Source: Rattus norvegicus (lineage: Eukaryota; Chordata; Mammalia; Rodentia; Muridae). From it: a stretch of DNA of 64,000 nt. The translations under genes and the position numbers were made by a program. Below are positions 12,103 through 23,872 of the stretch, piece by piece. The notes under the pieces were generated by a model. It saw only the letters and a list, made by a program, of their open reading frames with translations. It searched no databases and was not told where the DNA came from. Position 1 is the stretch's first letter. Every line of letters starts with the position of its first letter. Where the stretch lies: contig NC_086034.1 of NCBI RefSeq assembly GCF_036323735.1, positions 28,861,439 through 28,925,438 on the forward strand, read 5' to 3'.

Positions 12103-12320
12103 TTGGGACTGGATAGATGGCTCAGTGGTTAAGAGCACTGAGTGCTCTTCCAGAGAACCTGGGTTTAGTTCCCAGCACCCACATGGCAGTTTACAACTGC
12201 CTATAACTTCAGTTCCAGAGGTAGTGTACCCTCACGCAGACATACATGCAGAAAAAAAAACCTACATTAAACATAAAATAAAATATAAAACAAATAGAAT
12301 CATTAATAAATATATAAAAT
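12103..12320 (+). mobile_element. B2/B3 SINE
   Basis: GGGACTGGATAGATGGCTC, CCCAGCACCCACATGGCAG and an A-rich tail in expected order define the SINE. The head is well preserved. The tail is irregular and AT-rich. Confidence 0.85.
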
Positions 12321-13744
12321 AAAACAAGCAAATATATATCATTCACATTGAGTACCTCCCCATGTCATTTAACACAACATAAACCAACCTGTAGAATTAT
12401 AGATAATTTATCTTGTCTGTGTATAATATTATACTTTTGGTATGATCTGAGCTATTCATAAGTCTATGGATTGGACTCAAAGTCTATTCAGTTTTATGCA
12501 TATATTGCCAGTTTCATAAGTCTCCCACATAGAGATGACCAGATATCCATATACATCAGTTGCTTTTTTTACATAATAATTTGTAAATAATTTCTAAGAA
12601 GGGGCAGAGTCCATATTTCTATGTTTTTCTTTCCATATATATGACATTTATTTCTAAGTTTGACTAATTTATCACTGAGTACTTGTGTTTAGAAAAAGAC
12701 CTTGCTATAGCATACATACTTGGGCAGGGGTATCATTCTAAAAGAAAAATTACCAAGAAATTGAATTTATTGTTTATTTGAATTATTAATTTTCACAGTC
12801 TAAGATCTACCTTAGAAAAAAATGGATGAATGGCTTCTATATCAAATGACATACAATGTAATTTACTAACAGAAGCCAATTTCTTTATTATGGTACATTT
12901 AAAAACTTAAATGGACTTAAGTCTTGTAGGCTGAAGTTAGTAACTCTAGTTTTATAAGGTAATGAGCTTGGGTCTTTAATATCTGCATTCATAATTAGTA
13001 ATAAATAAATAATCTGCTTCAATTGGCAGAAAACCCTATAGTATGTTAAAAATATGTCACTAAAGGCACTAGACAAACCTGACATTAAAAATACAATTCT
13101 GACGTAAATAAAGTATGTATTTCTTGTTAGGTTTCTATTAAGGCATCACACACCTGAGATTCCTTGAAAGGTGACAAGTTTTTTTTTCTCAGTTTTTGGA
13201 TGTTTCAGTCTATGATAAGTTGACATTGCTTTGGGGCCTGGGTTGAGGGAGTTCATCAGAAAGGTTGTATGTAATAGAGAAAAATCACTTAACCTACTGC
13301 TCAGGCTTCAAAAGGATGTAAGAAGTAGACACTGTGACATAATCTCCATCCATGGGACTTTGACAAGAACCTGAACTTCTAACATTATGGCCTAGCTGCA
13401 AAGTTCCATAGCTTTTCAGTAGCACCAAACTGGATACCAGGACAATGTGATATTTGGGAGAAATACTCAAAATCTAGGTCCCAGAGCATCTGGAAATGTC
13501 CAAGAATAGAGTCTCCTTATAATATCTCACAAGAAGAATGTATCAGTGAGGCAAGATCCTTTTTAAGTTGCTTCTTCCACAAGGAGAATGAGAACAGAAT
13601 ATGGTTCTTACAAGATGAAGAATCTTGCACATGTTTTTTACAGTCTTTGAGGAATAACGTGACACGTTTGAGACATGAAGAACCAGAATTCTCTCAGAAA
13701 AACAAGTTATGGAAAATCCAGCAGACACTTATCTGCCACACCTA
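12321..13744. other. Unassigned AT-rich DNA
   Basis: No repeat or gene recognised. Confidence 0.5.
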
Positions 13745-13930
13745 GAAATTTCCACTGCTATAACAAAACACTGTGACAAAAGGCAACCTGGAGAGAAGGA
13801 CTTACTTCAGCTTACATGTCCACACCATAGTCTGTCATGTCAGGCAGTCAGAATAGGAACTCAAGGCAGGCACCTGGAGGCACAAACTGAAGCAGAAACC
13901 ACAGCAGAGTGCTACATACTGGCTTTCTTT
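13745..13930 (-). mobile_element. ORR1-type MaLR LTR 3' fragment (minus)
   Basis: ATAACAAAACACTGTGACAA, GAACTCAAGGCAGGCACCTGG and GAAGCAGAAACCACAG match the reverse of the ORR1 3' half. It cannot be the other half of 11730-11998, because the order of the two halves is wrong for a simple split. Confidence 0.75.
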
Positions 13931-15013
13931 TAATAGCTTGCTTTAAATGTATCATTGAAATTTACAAATATAACAGAACATCCAAATACGAGGGCAGTCC
14001 TTTGGATATATGTAAAAGGTGACAGGTAAATGGAATGAAAGGTCAGAAGAAATATTAAAGCAGTTGAGAAGAAAATGAAGAATATGAACTAGTAAGGCAA
14101 GCCTAAGAAGCATGCTGGGTGTGATGAATCAATCCACTACACATACTGAGAGAAAGAAGAAACAATAGAGCTGTATGTGCAGAGACAATAGGCAAGAATT
14201 CAATGACTCTCTCTTGATATGTGTGAAGAAATGAATTAACATGTATAAGAAGCTCTAAATTCAGGGAGAATAGGCAAAAAGAAAATGATATCTGGATATA
14301 TCACACGAACACTGAAGAAATTAGATACAAAGATGTACCAATTCCAAAGTAACAATAAGACTTGATAGGTTTGGGAAAAGATTTTCAAAATAAGTTAGTT
14401 TGTTGAAAAAGAAATCTCACTGAATAAAATTATGCCTATCTTAAATATCATTTAGAATTACATCTATACGAAAATAGTTTGAAAAAGTACTACTCGGCTA
14501 ATTTTAATAAAATGGTGTTAATTTAAAAATTCATAGTTTGACAGAGAAAATTATAATAAAGGGATAGTTAAAATATGCCACTGATTTAAAATGCTAGATG
14601 ATTTAAATTCATAGTTATAAAGCTATGTCTTTAACTGAAATGAAGTTGAAATTGAAAAGATACACGGTTAATTGTTTATTTGTCAGACTGCTTTTCTTGA
14701 GTTTTTCAAATCACTGCCATACATGAGTGTTGTCCTCCCCCAGTGATAAAAACAAGCCAGAAATGGTCATATACATTTCGTGTTAAAAGAAATAGACTCA
14801 CAGGAGAGAGTTATCCTTGATTACATGATAAGGTCAAGGCTAGAATGTTTATTTCTTGTTGAGTTTATCATTTAGCCATAATAAAGTAGCTGACTAACTG
14901 GTAATATACGGAAGCACATTACTATAAAAATGTGTCCAGTGTTTACTAAACCATTACAAATATATATTAAATCATTAATGATCACTTCTAAAGACATTGA
15001 CACAAAACATCTA
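13931..15013. other. Unassigned AT-rich DNA
   Basis: Nothing recognisable. Confidence 0.5.
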
Positions 15014-15690
15014 TGATGGTTCCTTTTGATTGTCAACTAAACACACACCATTGGGTGTTCCCATTAGAGACATTTCTGATCAGATTATTTGAAGTGTGAA
15101 AACCCACCCTAAATGTGGACAGTACCATCTTGTAGCAGTCAAGATAAAAAGACATGGGGGAAGGAGGAGGAGGCAGAGGAGGAGGAGGAGGAGGAGGAGG
15201 AGGAGGAGGAGGAGGAGGAAGAGGAAAAGAAGAAGAAGAAGAAGAAGAAGAAGAAGAAGAAGAAGAAGAAGAAGAAGAAGAAGAAGAAGAAGAAGAAGAA
15301 GAAGAAGAAGAAGAAACTTACTATAAGCCTGTTTGCTGTCACTCTTGCTGACAAGTTCATTTATCCTGTATTTTTGAACTGAGTTTTCTGTGAGTCTATT
15401 TCTTTTAACACGAGTTCTTGAACTGATATGACAACCAACTTCTTCTTCTTTCCAATGAAGATTAAAAACCAGTGGAAATTCTGATATCGTCCCAGCTTTT
15501 GGTCCCAGATTGGACTACTCAGTTATCCAGCAACATGGATTGAACAATTTCTAATTTTTGGCACCTCCAAGAGTCAACCATTATTGGACTACCCAGACCA
15601 TACCAAGTAAATCAATCAAATAAATGTCTTTAAAGATACATTAATTCTACCAGTTCTGTTCTTTTAGACAATCCTGACTAATATGGTATC
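15014..15690 (+). repeat. Old rodent dispersed repeat (LTR-like), interrupted by a purine tract
   Basis: TGATGGTTCC...GATTGTCAACT at the start, ACCCACCCTAAATGTGGACAG, then after the purine tract CTTGCTGACAAGTTC, TTGGACTACCCAGACC and the end AATCCTGACTAATATGG. This is the landmark order of an abundant rodent repeat whose name I cannot give with certainty. A minus-strand relative lies at 46085-46575. Confidence 0.65.
15153..15315 (+). repeat. (GGA)n-(GAA)n polypurine tract
   Basis: About 160 nearly uninterrupted purines: GGA repeats to about 15228, then a pure GAA run of about 29 units. It sits inside the old repeat at 15014-15690. All frames across it (poly-Arg, poly-Glu/Lys, poly-Gly/Glu, and poly-Phe/Ser on the minus strand) are products of the repeat and not proteins. 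Confidence 0.97.
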
Positions 15691-15751
15691 TTTAATTCTA
15701 AGTGTAAAATCTGCAATAAAATTTTCTTTACTCTTTCATTAAAGTAGATAC

Positions 15752-15960
15752 TTAGGCTAGTAAGATGACTAAGTGGGTAAAGGCACTGACTTCTAAGCCT
15801 AACAGTCAGAGTTTTATCCCAAGTATCCATGTGGTGAAAGTAGAAAATCAACCCCAGCAAGGTATCCTCTCACCTCCACACTCAAACTGTGATATATGCA
15901 CATGCACATATCACATGCACGTGCAAAATAGATGTAATTAAAAATAAAAATATACTTGTC
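15752..15960 (+). mobile_element. RSINE1/B4-class SINE
   Basis: GGCTAGTAAGATGACTAAG, TGGGTAAAGGCACTGACTTC, CCATGTGGTGAAAGTAGAA and a CA-rich tail follow the RSINE1-type layout. Confidence 0.65.
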
Positions 15961-16389
15961 AATATCTTAAATAACCCTGTAACTCCTGACCTTTGCTCTT
16001 ATTTTGTAATTGCAGAAGAAAGTAAGTCGGGACAACTTTTCAGCCATATTTGGCTAGCCGATATCCATATCAAATAATACCCGCAACAAGAGTAATGTTA
16101 TGTTATCCATAAGTATCCTTCAGCAGGAAAAGCCATACATAAGCTGTATTCATGGAAAGGACACAAAATAACCTTCTGATTGGGTTCATAACAATAACAT
16201 CGCCTGAGGGAAAATGAAGGAAATTTCAAATCATAGAAATGCTAAAGTTTCTGTTAAATCAATAAACTAGAAAAATGAAAAGCAACAGGCTATTAACTAA
16301 TATGAACTCCATGCTGTATAGCATCTCTTCTTGGAAACTTTCCAGGATTCTGGCATATGATTAGTGATAAGGAGAGAAGACCCACATTG
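15961..16389. other. Unassigned DNA
   Basis: No repeat or gene recognised. Confidence 0.5.
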
Positions 16390-16670
16390 AACACAGGTAG
16401 CGCCATACCATCAGCTCGGGGCCCAGACGGAATAAAAAGTTAAAGAGAAGAAAGTGGATGAGCATAAGCATACCCCTTTCTCCACTTTCTGTCAGCTGGA
16501 CGAGCCAGCCACGTACATGCTGCCCAGCTGTGAGTCACTCGATCACCAGGCCTCCTCTACCACGATGGACTGTACTCCTCCTAACTGCAAGCCAAAATGA
16601 ACCTCTACTCACTCACGTCCCTGTTTGATCAAAGTGAGAAAAGAGTAACTGGTACAGTGTTCTTCCCCAT
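16390..16670 (+). repeat. MaLR-like or related rodent LTR remnant
   Basis: CTACCACGATGGACTGTAC, CTGCAAGCCAAAATGAACC and GAGAAAAGAGTAACTGGTAC resemble the 3' half of rodent LTR-type repeats ending in a 'catgatggactgta...agccaaataaa' segment. It is decayed. Confidence 0.5.
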
Positions 16671-17155
16671 GATGGCAGTGTCATGTCTGCACATCATAGA
16701 GTCTGCTCTTGGCAGCATGCTATGGCTTTGATTAACTGCTTACTCTCATTTTCTAGCTTAGAATTCTTCTATATTGAAACAACTAAACTATTTGCAACAT
16801 ATGTTAAAGAAGGCTAGGTGAATAATCTTTACCGCAGGAACACCATTTTATTCACTATGTTTATTGTACATCCTATCAAATATGTCACACTCATATGGGA
16901 CACCTGTCTTTTGTGCAGACTCTTCTTACATATTACAGATACAACCATAGTAAAATGTGGAAACATTTGTAGCTTGGGGGTAGGTGGTAGAACATTTTTA
17001 ATTAAATTCCTATAGATATGAAATAAAATTGCAGCTTTATATTTTTATTAACTTAGAAATATTTTAAAGGCAATATCATTTGTGTGAAATGAATCAAATG
17101 TCACAAAATGCTCTGCTTGTCATTGCTTGCTTGTCTGTTCAGAATTATGGTATAC

Positions 17156-17158
<3 letters not shown>
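16671..17158. other. Unassigned AT-rich DNA
   Basis: Nothing recognisable. Confidence 0.5.

Positions 17159-17192
<34 letters not shown>
17159..17192 (+). repeat. (TG)n microsatellite
   Basis: A TG run of 16-17 units followed by GTGTGCGCGCACATGTGC. Confidence 0.97.
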
Positions 17193-17193
<1 letters not shown>

Positions 17194-18430
17194 TGTGCGC
17201 GCACATGTGCACTGTTTAGGTCTATGTATAGCCTTAAGGATAATCTATTATACTGTCAGGGATAAGCAGTCAACATGAGCAACAGGTATTCAGGAACCTT
17301 ATAGAATTGAGTATGCTCTACGACAAAGACACAAAAGAAGTTGGAAAGAAAAACTCTGGAGGAACAGAGCCTTTTGTGACAAGAAGTCAAGACCCAACTA
17401 ATGCAGTAAACATTCTTTTTGCTTTTTTAATCACAGAAAAAATGTTATGCCAATTTCAGCAGTCCTGGGTAAAGGCAAGCTCTCTGGTCAAATTATCTGT
17501 CTCTGTACATAGCTTCACTTAATCAAGCACTTTGTGTTCTTCTCAGAGGAGACGAGCATGTAAAACCCAAAGTGAGCTTCCCTCAAATCAAAGTAATGCA
17601 CTGTGATAGCCTTCCTAGTTCTGTGACTCATACTTATAAACATGAGTTCTGGTAGCTCAGATCTCCCTTCACTCTCAGCACATGCATTATTCCAATCATT
17701 TCCTATCATCTTTGCCTTGAAAGGAACACAAACTATCAGAAGAGGAAATCATAGAGGTAGAAAATATGTTTTGATTCTCTGTCTCTTAAGACCTTCATTA
17801 AGACCAGCTATCTTTAAGGAATACATAATAATCTAAAGGAAAACATTAAGCCTTTACAGACAAAATAAAATATTTGAATTATAACTGGTATTACCTTATT
17901 CTTGTATTGTGTCTTTATCTTAGGAACACTCACACCAAAATTGTAGACCTGGAATCTTCGTAATGATCAGTGATTTTCCCACTATTCCAGGAATATGAAT
18001 TAGCTATTAAGGTTTATTTAAGCTGCCTGATGACAGGGCTTTTAAACTCTTTCTTTTGTAAGTGAACCCCAAGTATCAAGATTTTATTGGTTTCCATATT
18101 TACCACAAGGTGGTTGGTGGGAGACTGACAGAAACACACTTGTTCCTACGAATATCACCATTTCCTTCTGATAAGAAAATTGGACTCTTCCCAAACAGCA
18201 GGAATTCAAAGATAAAGCAAGTGTCCCCTGGGCAGGAAGCCAGGCAGCTTGGGCATTGGTATGTTGACGCACAGGGTACTACTCCCAACTAAGGCACTTG
18301 AGCAGTTTCTGAACTGCTTCAAGTCCACAAGCTACACCACAGTAAAGATAATGATGTTTAGCTTATTTATCGAGCAAAATATTTCCATAGTAACAAAAGA
18401 AATTGCCACGAAAACCTGGAGCTCTTTAAA
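17193..18430. other. Unassigned DNA
   Basis: No recognised repeat. It precedes the CpG-richer segment. The frames are short. Confidence 0.45.
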
Positions 18431-18549
18431 TTCACATTGGACATAGCTCAGCCTCGTTCACTCTCCACAAACAATACCCCCAAAGAAGCGCATCAGAAAG
18501 GACAAAAAAAAATCGAGAGCCATCCTCTGTAAGTTTGCTGATTCCCTTT

Positions 18550-19600
18550 GCACCACTTAGTATAAAACTTGAGCATCTCTCTTGCTCGCTCGCTCTGTCT
18601 TCACCATCTACTCCACTTCCTTGTGCGCCAAAAGCCAGCTCCACACCTGGATAACTGCGACACTCACCCTGTGAGCGCAGGACCCTTTCCGTGTCCAAAG
18701 TCCCAGTTCTCCACTTCTCCTGCAACAGGAACAGAGCGGCATCCCTCACCCAGCCGGGGAACCAGTACCAAACCCAACAGTTGCTAAGAGTCTGATTCAG
18801 GTTTGAGCGCATCCGCGTAAAACCCAAGACAAAGGCTTCACTCGGTCTTTCGCGGTGCGCGCCCTTCCCTGGATAACCCGTACTCTCTTTCTCTCTCAAG
18901 CCCACCCTAGAGGAAGACACTGATAGGAATTGCTTTCCGAGGGGTGCGGCTGCGGGTGTAAACAGTGCTTACTTATAATCTACCCAAGGTCTACCAGGGG
19001 GGCTACCAGAGCAGCACCCCGCTGGGGAAGCCTAGCAAAGGAGCCAGCCTCTAGCGGCTTGGGTACCCATCTAAGCTGGGGAGCAGGACCTCCCGTGCAG
19101 AATCCACCTGGGCAAAGTCACCTGCTGCCTGCGCTCCAAGCTACAGTTGTGCCAAGTCTTGTGCTCCGGAGAACGGACAAGCCTCCCAGGACCACTAGCC
19201 AAAGAGAGTGTGGACTCTGCCTGAGGCTGATCAAACGGTCTTTGCAATCACTCACCGGGGAGGGTGAAGTAGCTCAGGCAGCCGGCAGGCTGCGCGCAGC
19301 CGGCATCCCAGGGCAGTGGCATCCTCCCATCCTTTGTCAGAGACTGGCGGTGCACTCCTCAGCTCACAAACGTGCAGCCGGGTGGCAGGCAACCCGGCTC
19401 TGGCTTGGCTCCCCAGCCCTCTTTCCTCCTCTGAGCCTCCTCCCCTTCTCTGTCCCCCTCCACCAGCAGCACTCACTGGGCTCCCATGATGTCATCCAGT
19501 GGAAATCTGCCATGCTCAAAAACTGGAATAATCCAGCGCTCACATGGGGAAAAGCAAAGCAGGCAGAAGACACAGCGGAGACTTTAGTTGTTCCTAGAAC
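18550..19600. promoter_or_regulatory. CpG-richer segment, candidate promoter
   Basis: Against an AT-rich, CpG-poor background this kilobase is visibly GC- and CpG-richer. Examples are CGCTCGCTC near 18590, GCGCATCCGCG near 18810, TCGCGGTGCGCGCCC near 18855 and GGCTGCGCGCAGCCGG near 19288. It contains no repeat I recognise, and a CRE-like TGATGTCA lies near 19488. That combination suggests a small CpG island or promoter. The call rests on composition only. No transcript evidence is available, and I cannot name the gene. Confidence 0.45.
19256..19500 (-). other. Candidate first exon of a minus-strand transcript
   Basis: On the minus strand the segment ends at 19256 with G|GTGAGT (reverse of ACTCAC at 19250-19255), a near-consensus splice donor. 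The exon-like part is GC-rich and open in one frame for about 74 codons up to the donor, but that frame starts at GTG. The only nearby ATG, around 19484-19486, is followed almost at once by a stop, so the piece would most likely be a 5' UTR. A second GTGAGT lies at 18662-18667 and a third at 19471-19476 on the same strand, so alternative exons are possible. This is inference. Confidence 0.3.
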
Positions 19601-20382
19601 CTAACATGGACCCGTTTAGCTGGAGTCAAGGACAGGACTGAGAAGGGACTTCAGAAAAGGGCAGGGTGAGACGCACATGGTGGAGACAGAGCCTAGAGGA
19701 AACAGTATTTTCTATTCTAGTGACTTTTAAACAACATCTAAATTAGTGGCAAAAGATAAGGGTAAGGAGAAAGTTTTCTCATCGTTCTTATAGCTGATGG
19801 CCTTCTCTTGGCTTCTTGAGAGCTGCGCTTCTGTGATGATTCCTGTGCTGCAGGGAAGAGAACGAAGACAGCCTCCAGGAAGACTGGAGTCTGGTCTCAG
19901 CAGAAAGTTCCTCCTGTCAGGGCCTGCCTTGGTGATGCCCAGCAAAGGTTAGGAGGTGATAAAGGGTGGATGATCTATGACTGGAACACTGAGATTGCAA
20001 CTCTCCACCAGAATTTCTGGCTACCTTGGTAATGCTTTCCTTGCATATAATCACCAAAGACTGGAAGGTACCCTAAGGACTAGCAAACACAGCCAAGATA
20101 GAGCAAACGCCTCTCTTGACTTCTCCAAGGGTTGCCAACTAGGAGGGAAACGAGTCACATAATGTTTACCAAAGGTGTGATGCCAGCTTCTGTTGTTTAA
20201 TGTTCTTTGTAACACTCCTAAAAAGTTCTATTGCAAGCATCAAATTGGCCACTAGGCTTAATACTTTCAAAGTTCCACCAATATTAATACACAAGCACAA
20301 CCTACAGTCTGAGCTCCATACGTACATGAGTCTAGAACACAGGCATATCCGAAACTCCTGCTGTCAAATACCAGAACCCTTG
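19601..20382. other. Unassigned DNA beside the candidate promoter
   Basis: I recognise no repeats. If the minus-strand promoter is real, this is its upstream flank. Confidence 0.45.
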
Positions 20383-20610
20383 TTGCTAGAGAGATACTGA
20401 GTGGTTAAGAGCAATGACTGCTCTTGTGTGAGCCCTGGGTTCAGATTCCTAGCACCCATATCAGGAGGCTTTCTGTCCTCCGCCACTCCAGGTCCCAGGG
20501 ATCCAATGCCCTCTCTTGGCATCTGCAGGCACCTGCACATAGGATTCATAAACATGTATTCATGTTCACACACATCCACATAAAAATAATAACTCCCAAT
20601 AAAAACAAAT
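20383..20610 (+). mobile_element. B3-type SINE
   Basis: GAGTGGTTAAGAGCAATGACTG, TTCCTAGCACCCATATCAGG, GATCCAATGCCCTCTCTTGG and an A-rich tail occur in B3 order. Confidence 0.8.
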
Positions 20611-21020
20611 GAATGCCAGACACCAGCATCTGAGGGTTTATGCCCTTAGCTGTCTATGTTCCAAGAAGCCTCTTGACTTTTGCAAAATAACGTGTCCCTT
20701 CTCATCCCTGGAAGACAATGCATAACAGCAGCAGTCGGTGTTGGCAATGAAGTTCACTTGCCGTGTTTGGGGTCAGCATCTAAACTCTATTCCATAGAGG
20801 TATACCTTCTGGAATAGCATTCATTACAAATGTGGGTACAGTTAGAAACTTTCTCTTTCGTAAAGGGAAAGAGGACTCCACATGGCAGTAACTGTAGCAA
20901 CAACACTGAAGCCTATTCCCTGTGTTAGAGAGGTTAGTTCATACATTATGAAATTGTGGAATTCAGCAGGACTTCTCCCAGCAAAAGACAATACATTACC
21001 TGTGAAAAAGCCAGACTGAG
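20611..21020. other. Unassigned DNA
   Basis: No repeat or gene seen. Confidence 0.5.
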
Positions 21021-21225
21021 GTTGGAGCAATAGCTCAGAGGTTATAAAGTATTTACTGCTCTTGGGAAGGAGCTGGTTCAGCTCCCAGATCTTCCAACCA
21101 CCTATAACCCCAGCTCCAGGGTATCCGATGGCCTCTTCTGACCTCCACGGGCACTAGGTACACACATGTGCACTTACATCCATGCACTCATGCACACCAA
21201 AAAAAATGCTTTAAAACAAAACGAG
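21021..21225 (+). mobile_element. B3-type SINE
   Basis: GGTTGGAGCAATAGCTCAG, CCAGCTCCAGGGTATCCGATG, CTTCTGACCTCCACGGGCAC and an A-rich end mark a B3 copy. Confidence 0.85.
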
Positions 21226-21489
21226 AACTTATTTTAAATAAAATATCCAAAAGTCTGTGATGTATATAGTTTGGAAATAACATAAGTCTAAAAGGGTTAA
21301 CTTTCACTTAGTCATTTGCAAATTAGAATTTTTAAGATAAAATAGGTTAACATTTTTCATATGTATTATACCTATGTGCTTTAAACATCTTTGCTAATAT
21401 CTCTACCTTTTAAATATAACATTAAGAATTCTTTTGTATGTTTTTTTTCTTCATTTTGGTTGTTTTTCCTAAAAATATTTTAACATATA

Positions 21490-21902
21490 ATTTTTCTTTT
21501 CTTTTAATGGATATTTTCTTTATTTACATTTCAAATGTTATCCCCTTTCTTGGTTTCCCCTCCAGAAATCCCCCCATCCCATCCCCAATCTCCTGGTCCA
21601 TGACAGTGCTTCCCCATCCACCCATTCCCTCCCCTCCTCCCTGCCCTGGCATTCCCCTACACTGGAGCATCTAGCCTTCACAGGACTAAGGGCTACTCCT
21701 CCCACTGATGCCCAACAAGGCCCATTCTCTGCTATATATGCGGCTGAAGCCATGGCTTGCTCCTTGTGTACTCTTTGGTTGGTGGCTTAGTCCCTGGAAG
21801 CTCCCGGGAGGGGGTACGGGGGGATCTGGTTGGTTGGTATTGTTCTTCCTATGGAGTTACAAACCCCCTCAGTTACCTCAGTTCTTTCTCTAACTCCTCC
21901 AT
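21490..21902 (-). mobile_element. L1 3' end (minus)
   Basis: The reverse strand is a rodent L1 3' UTR including the terminal GGGGATAACATTTGAAATG segment and an A-rich tail (plus-strand T-rich run at 21490-21510). It meets a plus-strand L1 3' end at about 21903. Confidence 0.88.
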
Positions 21903-22190
21903 TAGGGACTAAACCACTATGGAAAGACTACACCGACTGACCCAGGGCTCTAACTGCATATGTATGTAGCAGGGAATAGCCTTGTTGGGGCACCAGTGGA
22001 AGGGGAAGTCCTTGTTCTTGCCAAGGTTGGACCCCCAGTGCAGTGAAATATGGGGTGGGGGCAGTAAGGGGGATGGATGAGGTAATACCCATATGGGGGA
22101 GGGGAAGGGAGATGAGGGCTTATGGACAGGAAACCGGGAAAGGTAATAACATTTGAAATGTAAGTAAAGAAATACATCTAATTTTTAAAA
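21903..22190 (+). mobile_element. L1 3' end (plus)
   Basis: GGGACTAAACCACTATGG, GCACCAGTGGAAGGGGAAG, the G-rich block and GGTAATAACATTTGAAATG with an A-rich tail form a second L1 3' terminus. Because this piece and the minus-strand neighbour both contain the terminal segment, they are not the two parts of a twin-primed insertion. Confidence 0.88.
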
Positions 22191-22514
22191 AAGCCAAAGA
22201 GAGAAAAAATTCACTTTTTTAGTGTTTTAAGATTCTTTTTCCAAATGGGTAGCTACAACCTACCAAAATAAAATGTATAATTATTAGATAAAAAACTCAG
22301 AAGCATTATAGTTCATTAAAAAAGTTTACCTCAAAAGTCATATTCTATAAACCTAACATACAATCTAATTTTGTTTAAATAATGATTATATTAAACATTG
22401 ACACTGAAGATTTAGAATGACTGTATTAACGCCCCCTCAATTATTGATGCTCTGCTAGGCTATTTCCATCATGATGCATGAGTTTCTTTACTAAAGCAGT
22501 CAGTCATTTGCTAG
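22191..22514. other. Unassigned AT-rich DNA
   Basis: Nothing recognisable. Confidence 0.5.
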
Positions 22515-22518
22515 TCAA

Positions 22519-22563
22519 GAAAGGAAGGAAGGAAGAGAAGGAAAGAAGGAAGGAGGGAGAGGG
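22519..22563 (+). repeat. (GGAA)n-like purine microsatellite
   Basis: An imperfect GGAA/GAGA array. Confidence 0.9.
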
Positions 22564-22711
22564 ATAAGACAGAGACAAAGAGAGACAGAGTCAAAAGATG
22601 TAACATTTCCCTTTGTATCTTCTGGTCTTCCACCAAATACAATCTTTTTATGCTTTTGTTTTATTTTCATTAATAGAGTAACTTATACCTAGTAATTTTT
22701 AAAACAAGCTT

Positions 22712-22980
22712 TTCCAGGGGAGATACTGATCAATGGGTAAATTACTTGATGTATTTGTCCTTAGTTCAACTCTCCAGAACCCACATAAAACCAGGTGTGG
22801 TAGTGCGTGTCTACAATCTCATTGTTGTAGAGGAAAGCAGAGAAAGGAGACTCCCTGGAAGTTCTTGGCCCAGCTATCCTGGTACAGACAATAATAAACA
22901 ATAATGAGAGTGACACCATAGGATGCCTCAGACTTCCACATGTGCATCATGGTACATGCATTCCCATACCCTCATAATTC
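22712..22980 (+). mobile_element. B4-type SINE
   Basis: CCAGAACCCACATAAAACCAG, GTGTGGTAGTGCGTGTCTAC and a CA-containing tail match the B4 (tRNA head plus B1-like body) layout. Confidence 0.7.
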
Positions 22981-23309
22981 CATGAAATAGAGTGGCATGG
23001 TATTGTTCTTTACAGATTGTTGATATAAAATAAACAAAATTAGAATTTTTATTGAAAAACTCATGAAACATGCCAGATGATGTGTGGTATTAGTTATACA
23101 CGTTAGTCTATTTTATCTCCAATTTACCTGGTTCTATAGCTATCTTATGAGACATAAAAGAAACTTAGAAGAATTTCAAACATTGTCCATGGAGCTAAAC
23201 TAGCAAGAGTCAGAAATAAGACTTGATTCTCCCAAGAAACTCATGTGAAGTCTGTCTTCATATCAGCAACTCTTAGATACATTTTCTCTGAAAGTGTCAA
23301 ATGGGAAAA
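22981..23309. other. Unassigned DNA
   Basis: Nothing recognisable. Confidence 0.5.
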
Positions 23310-23872
23310 TGGTGGTGTACCTTTGTGATAGTCAGTGTTGTCAACGTCACAGAATGTTGAGTTTCTAGGTGACAAGTGTGCCTATTTGAGGCATTAGCTA
23401 CATTGGGATAACTGAAATGAAAAGACTTGCCCAACTGTGGGTCTCAGCCTAATACCCCTGGGCTAGGGTCTTTAAAAAAGAAAGTCAGTTAAGCACAAAA
23501 TATGTTCCCTTGCTCTCTCTCATCTCTTCCTCCACTTCTCATCCCTCTCTCTCCTCTCTCTTATTTTTCTCTGTTGCTCTGTATGTCTCTCCATACCCTT
23601 TTCTCCTCTCTTTCTTCTCTTCTTTTCTCTCTTCTCTCTCTTTCTGTTTTTCTCCACACTCTCTGTGTCTTTTTCTCTGTATCTGCCCTGTTCTCCCTCC
23701 ATTGCCCCTCCCTGTTTGCTAACTGGATGCAACAGTAGCTGCATCAAGTCTGCTGATGTAACTTCCTCTCCATGATGAACTATGCCCTCAACTATAACCC
23801 TAAGTAAATCCTTTCTTGGGTTTGCATCAAGTATTCTGTCACAGCAATGATACAAGTAACTAATACAATGTC
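23310..23872 (+). repeat. Old rodent dispersed repeat with internal CT-rich tract
   Basis: The start (TTTGTGATAGTCAGTGTTGTCAACG) and the end (TCTGTCACAGCAATGATACAAGTAACTAATAC) resemble rodent LTR-type repeats. A pyrimidine tract occupies 23510-23705. The frames of Ser, Leu and Phe over the tract are artefacts. Confidence 0.55.

Noticed and set aside
11730..13930. The two ORR1 minus fragments as one LTR split by an insertion
   Set aside because: Their order is reversed relative to what a simple split would give, so they are separate copies or rearranged.
15096..15382. Frames of poly-Arg, poly-Glu/Lys and, on the minus strand, poly-Phe/Ser
   Set aside because: They are direct readings of the GGA/GAA tract and have no independent coding signal.
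18432..18920. 162-residue minus-strand frame in the GC-rich segment
   Set aside because: No domain, no clear start context and a candidate splice donor inside it. Length alone is explained by GC-rich composition with few stops.
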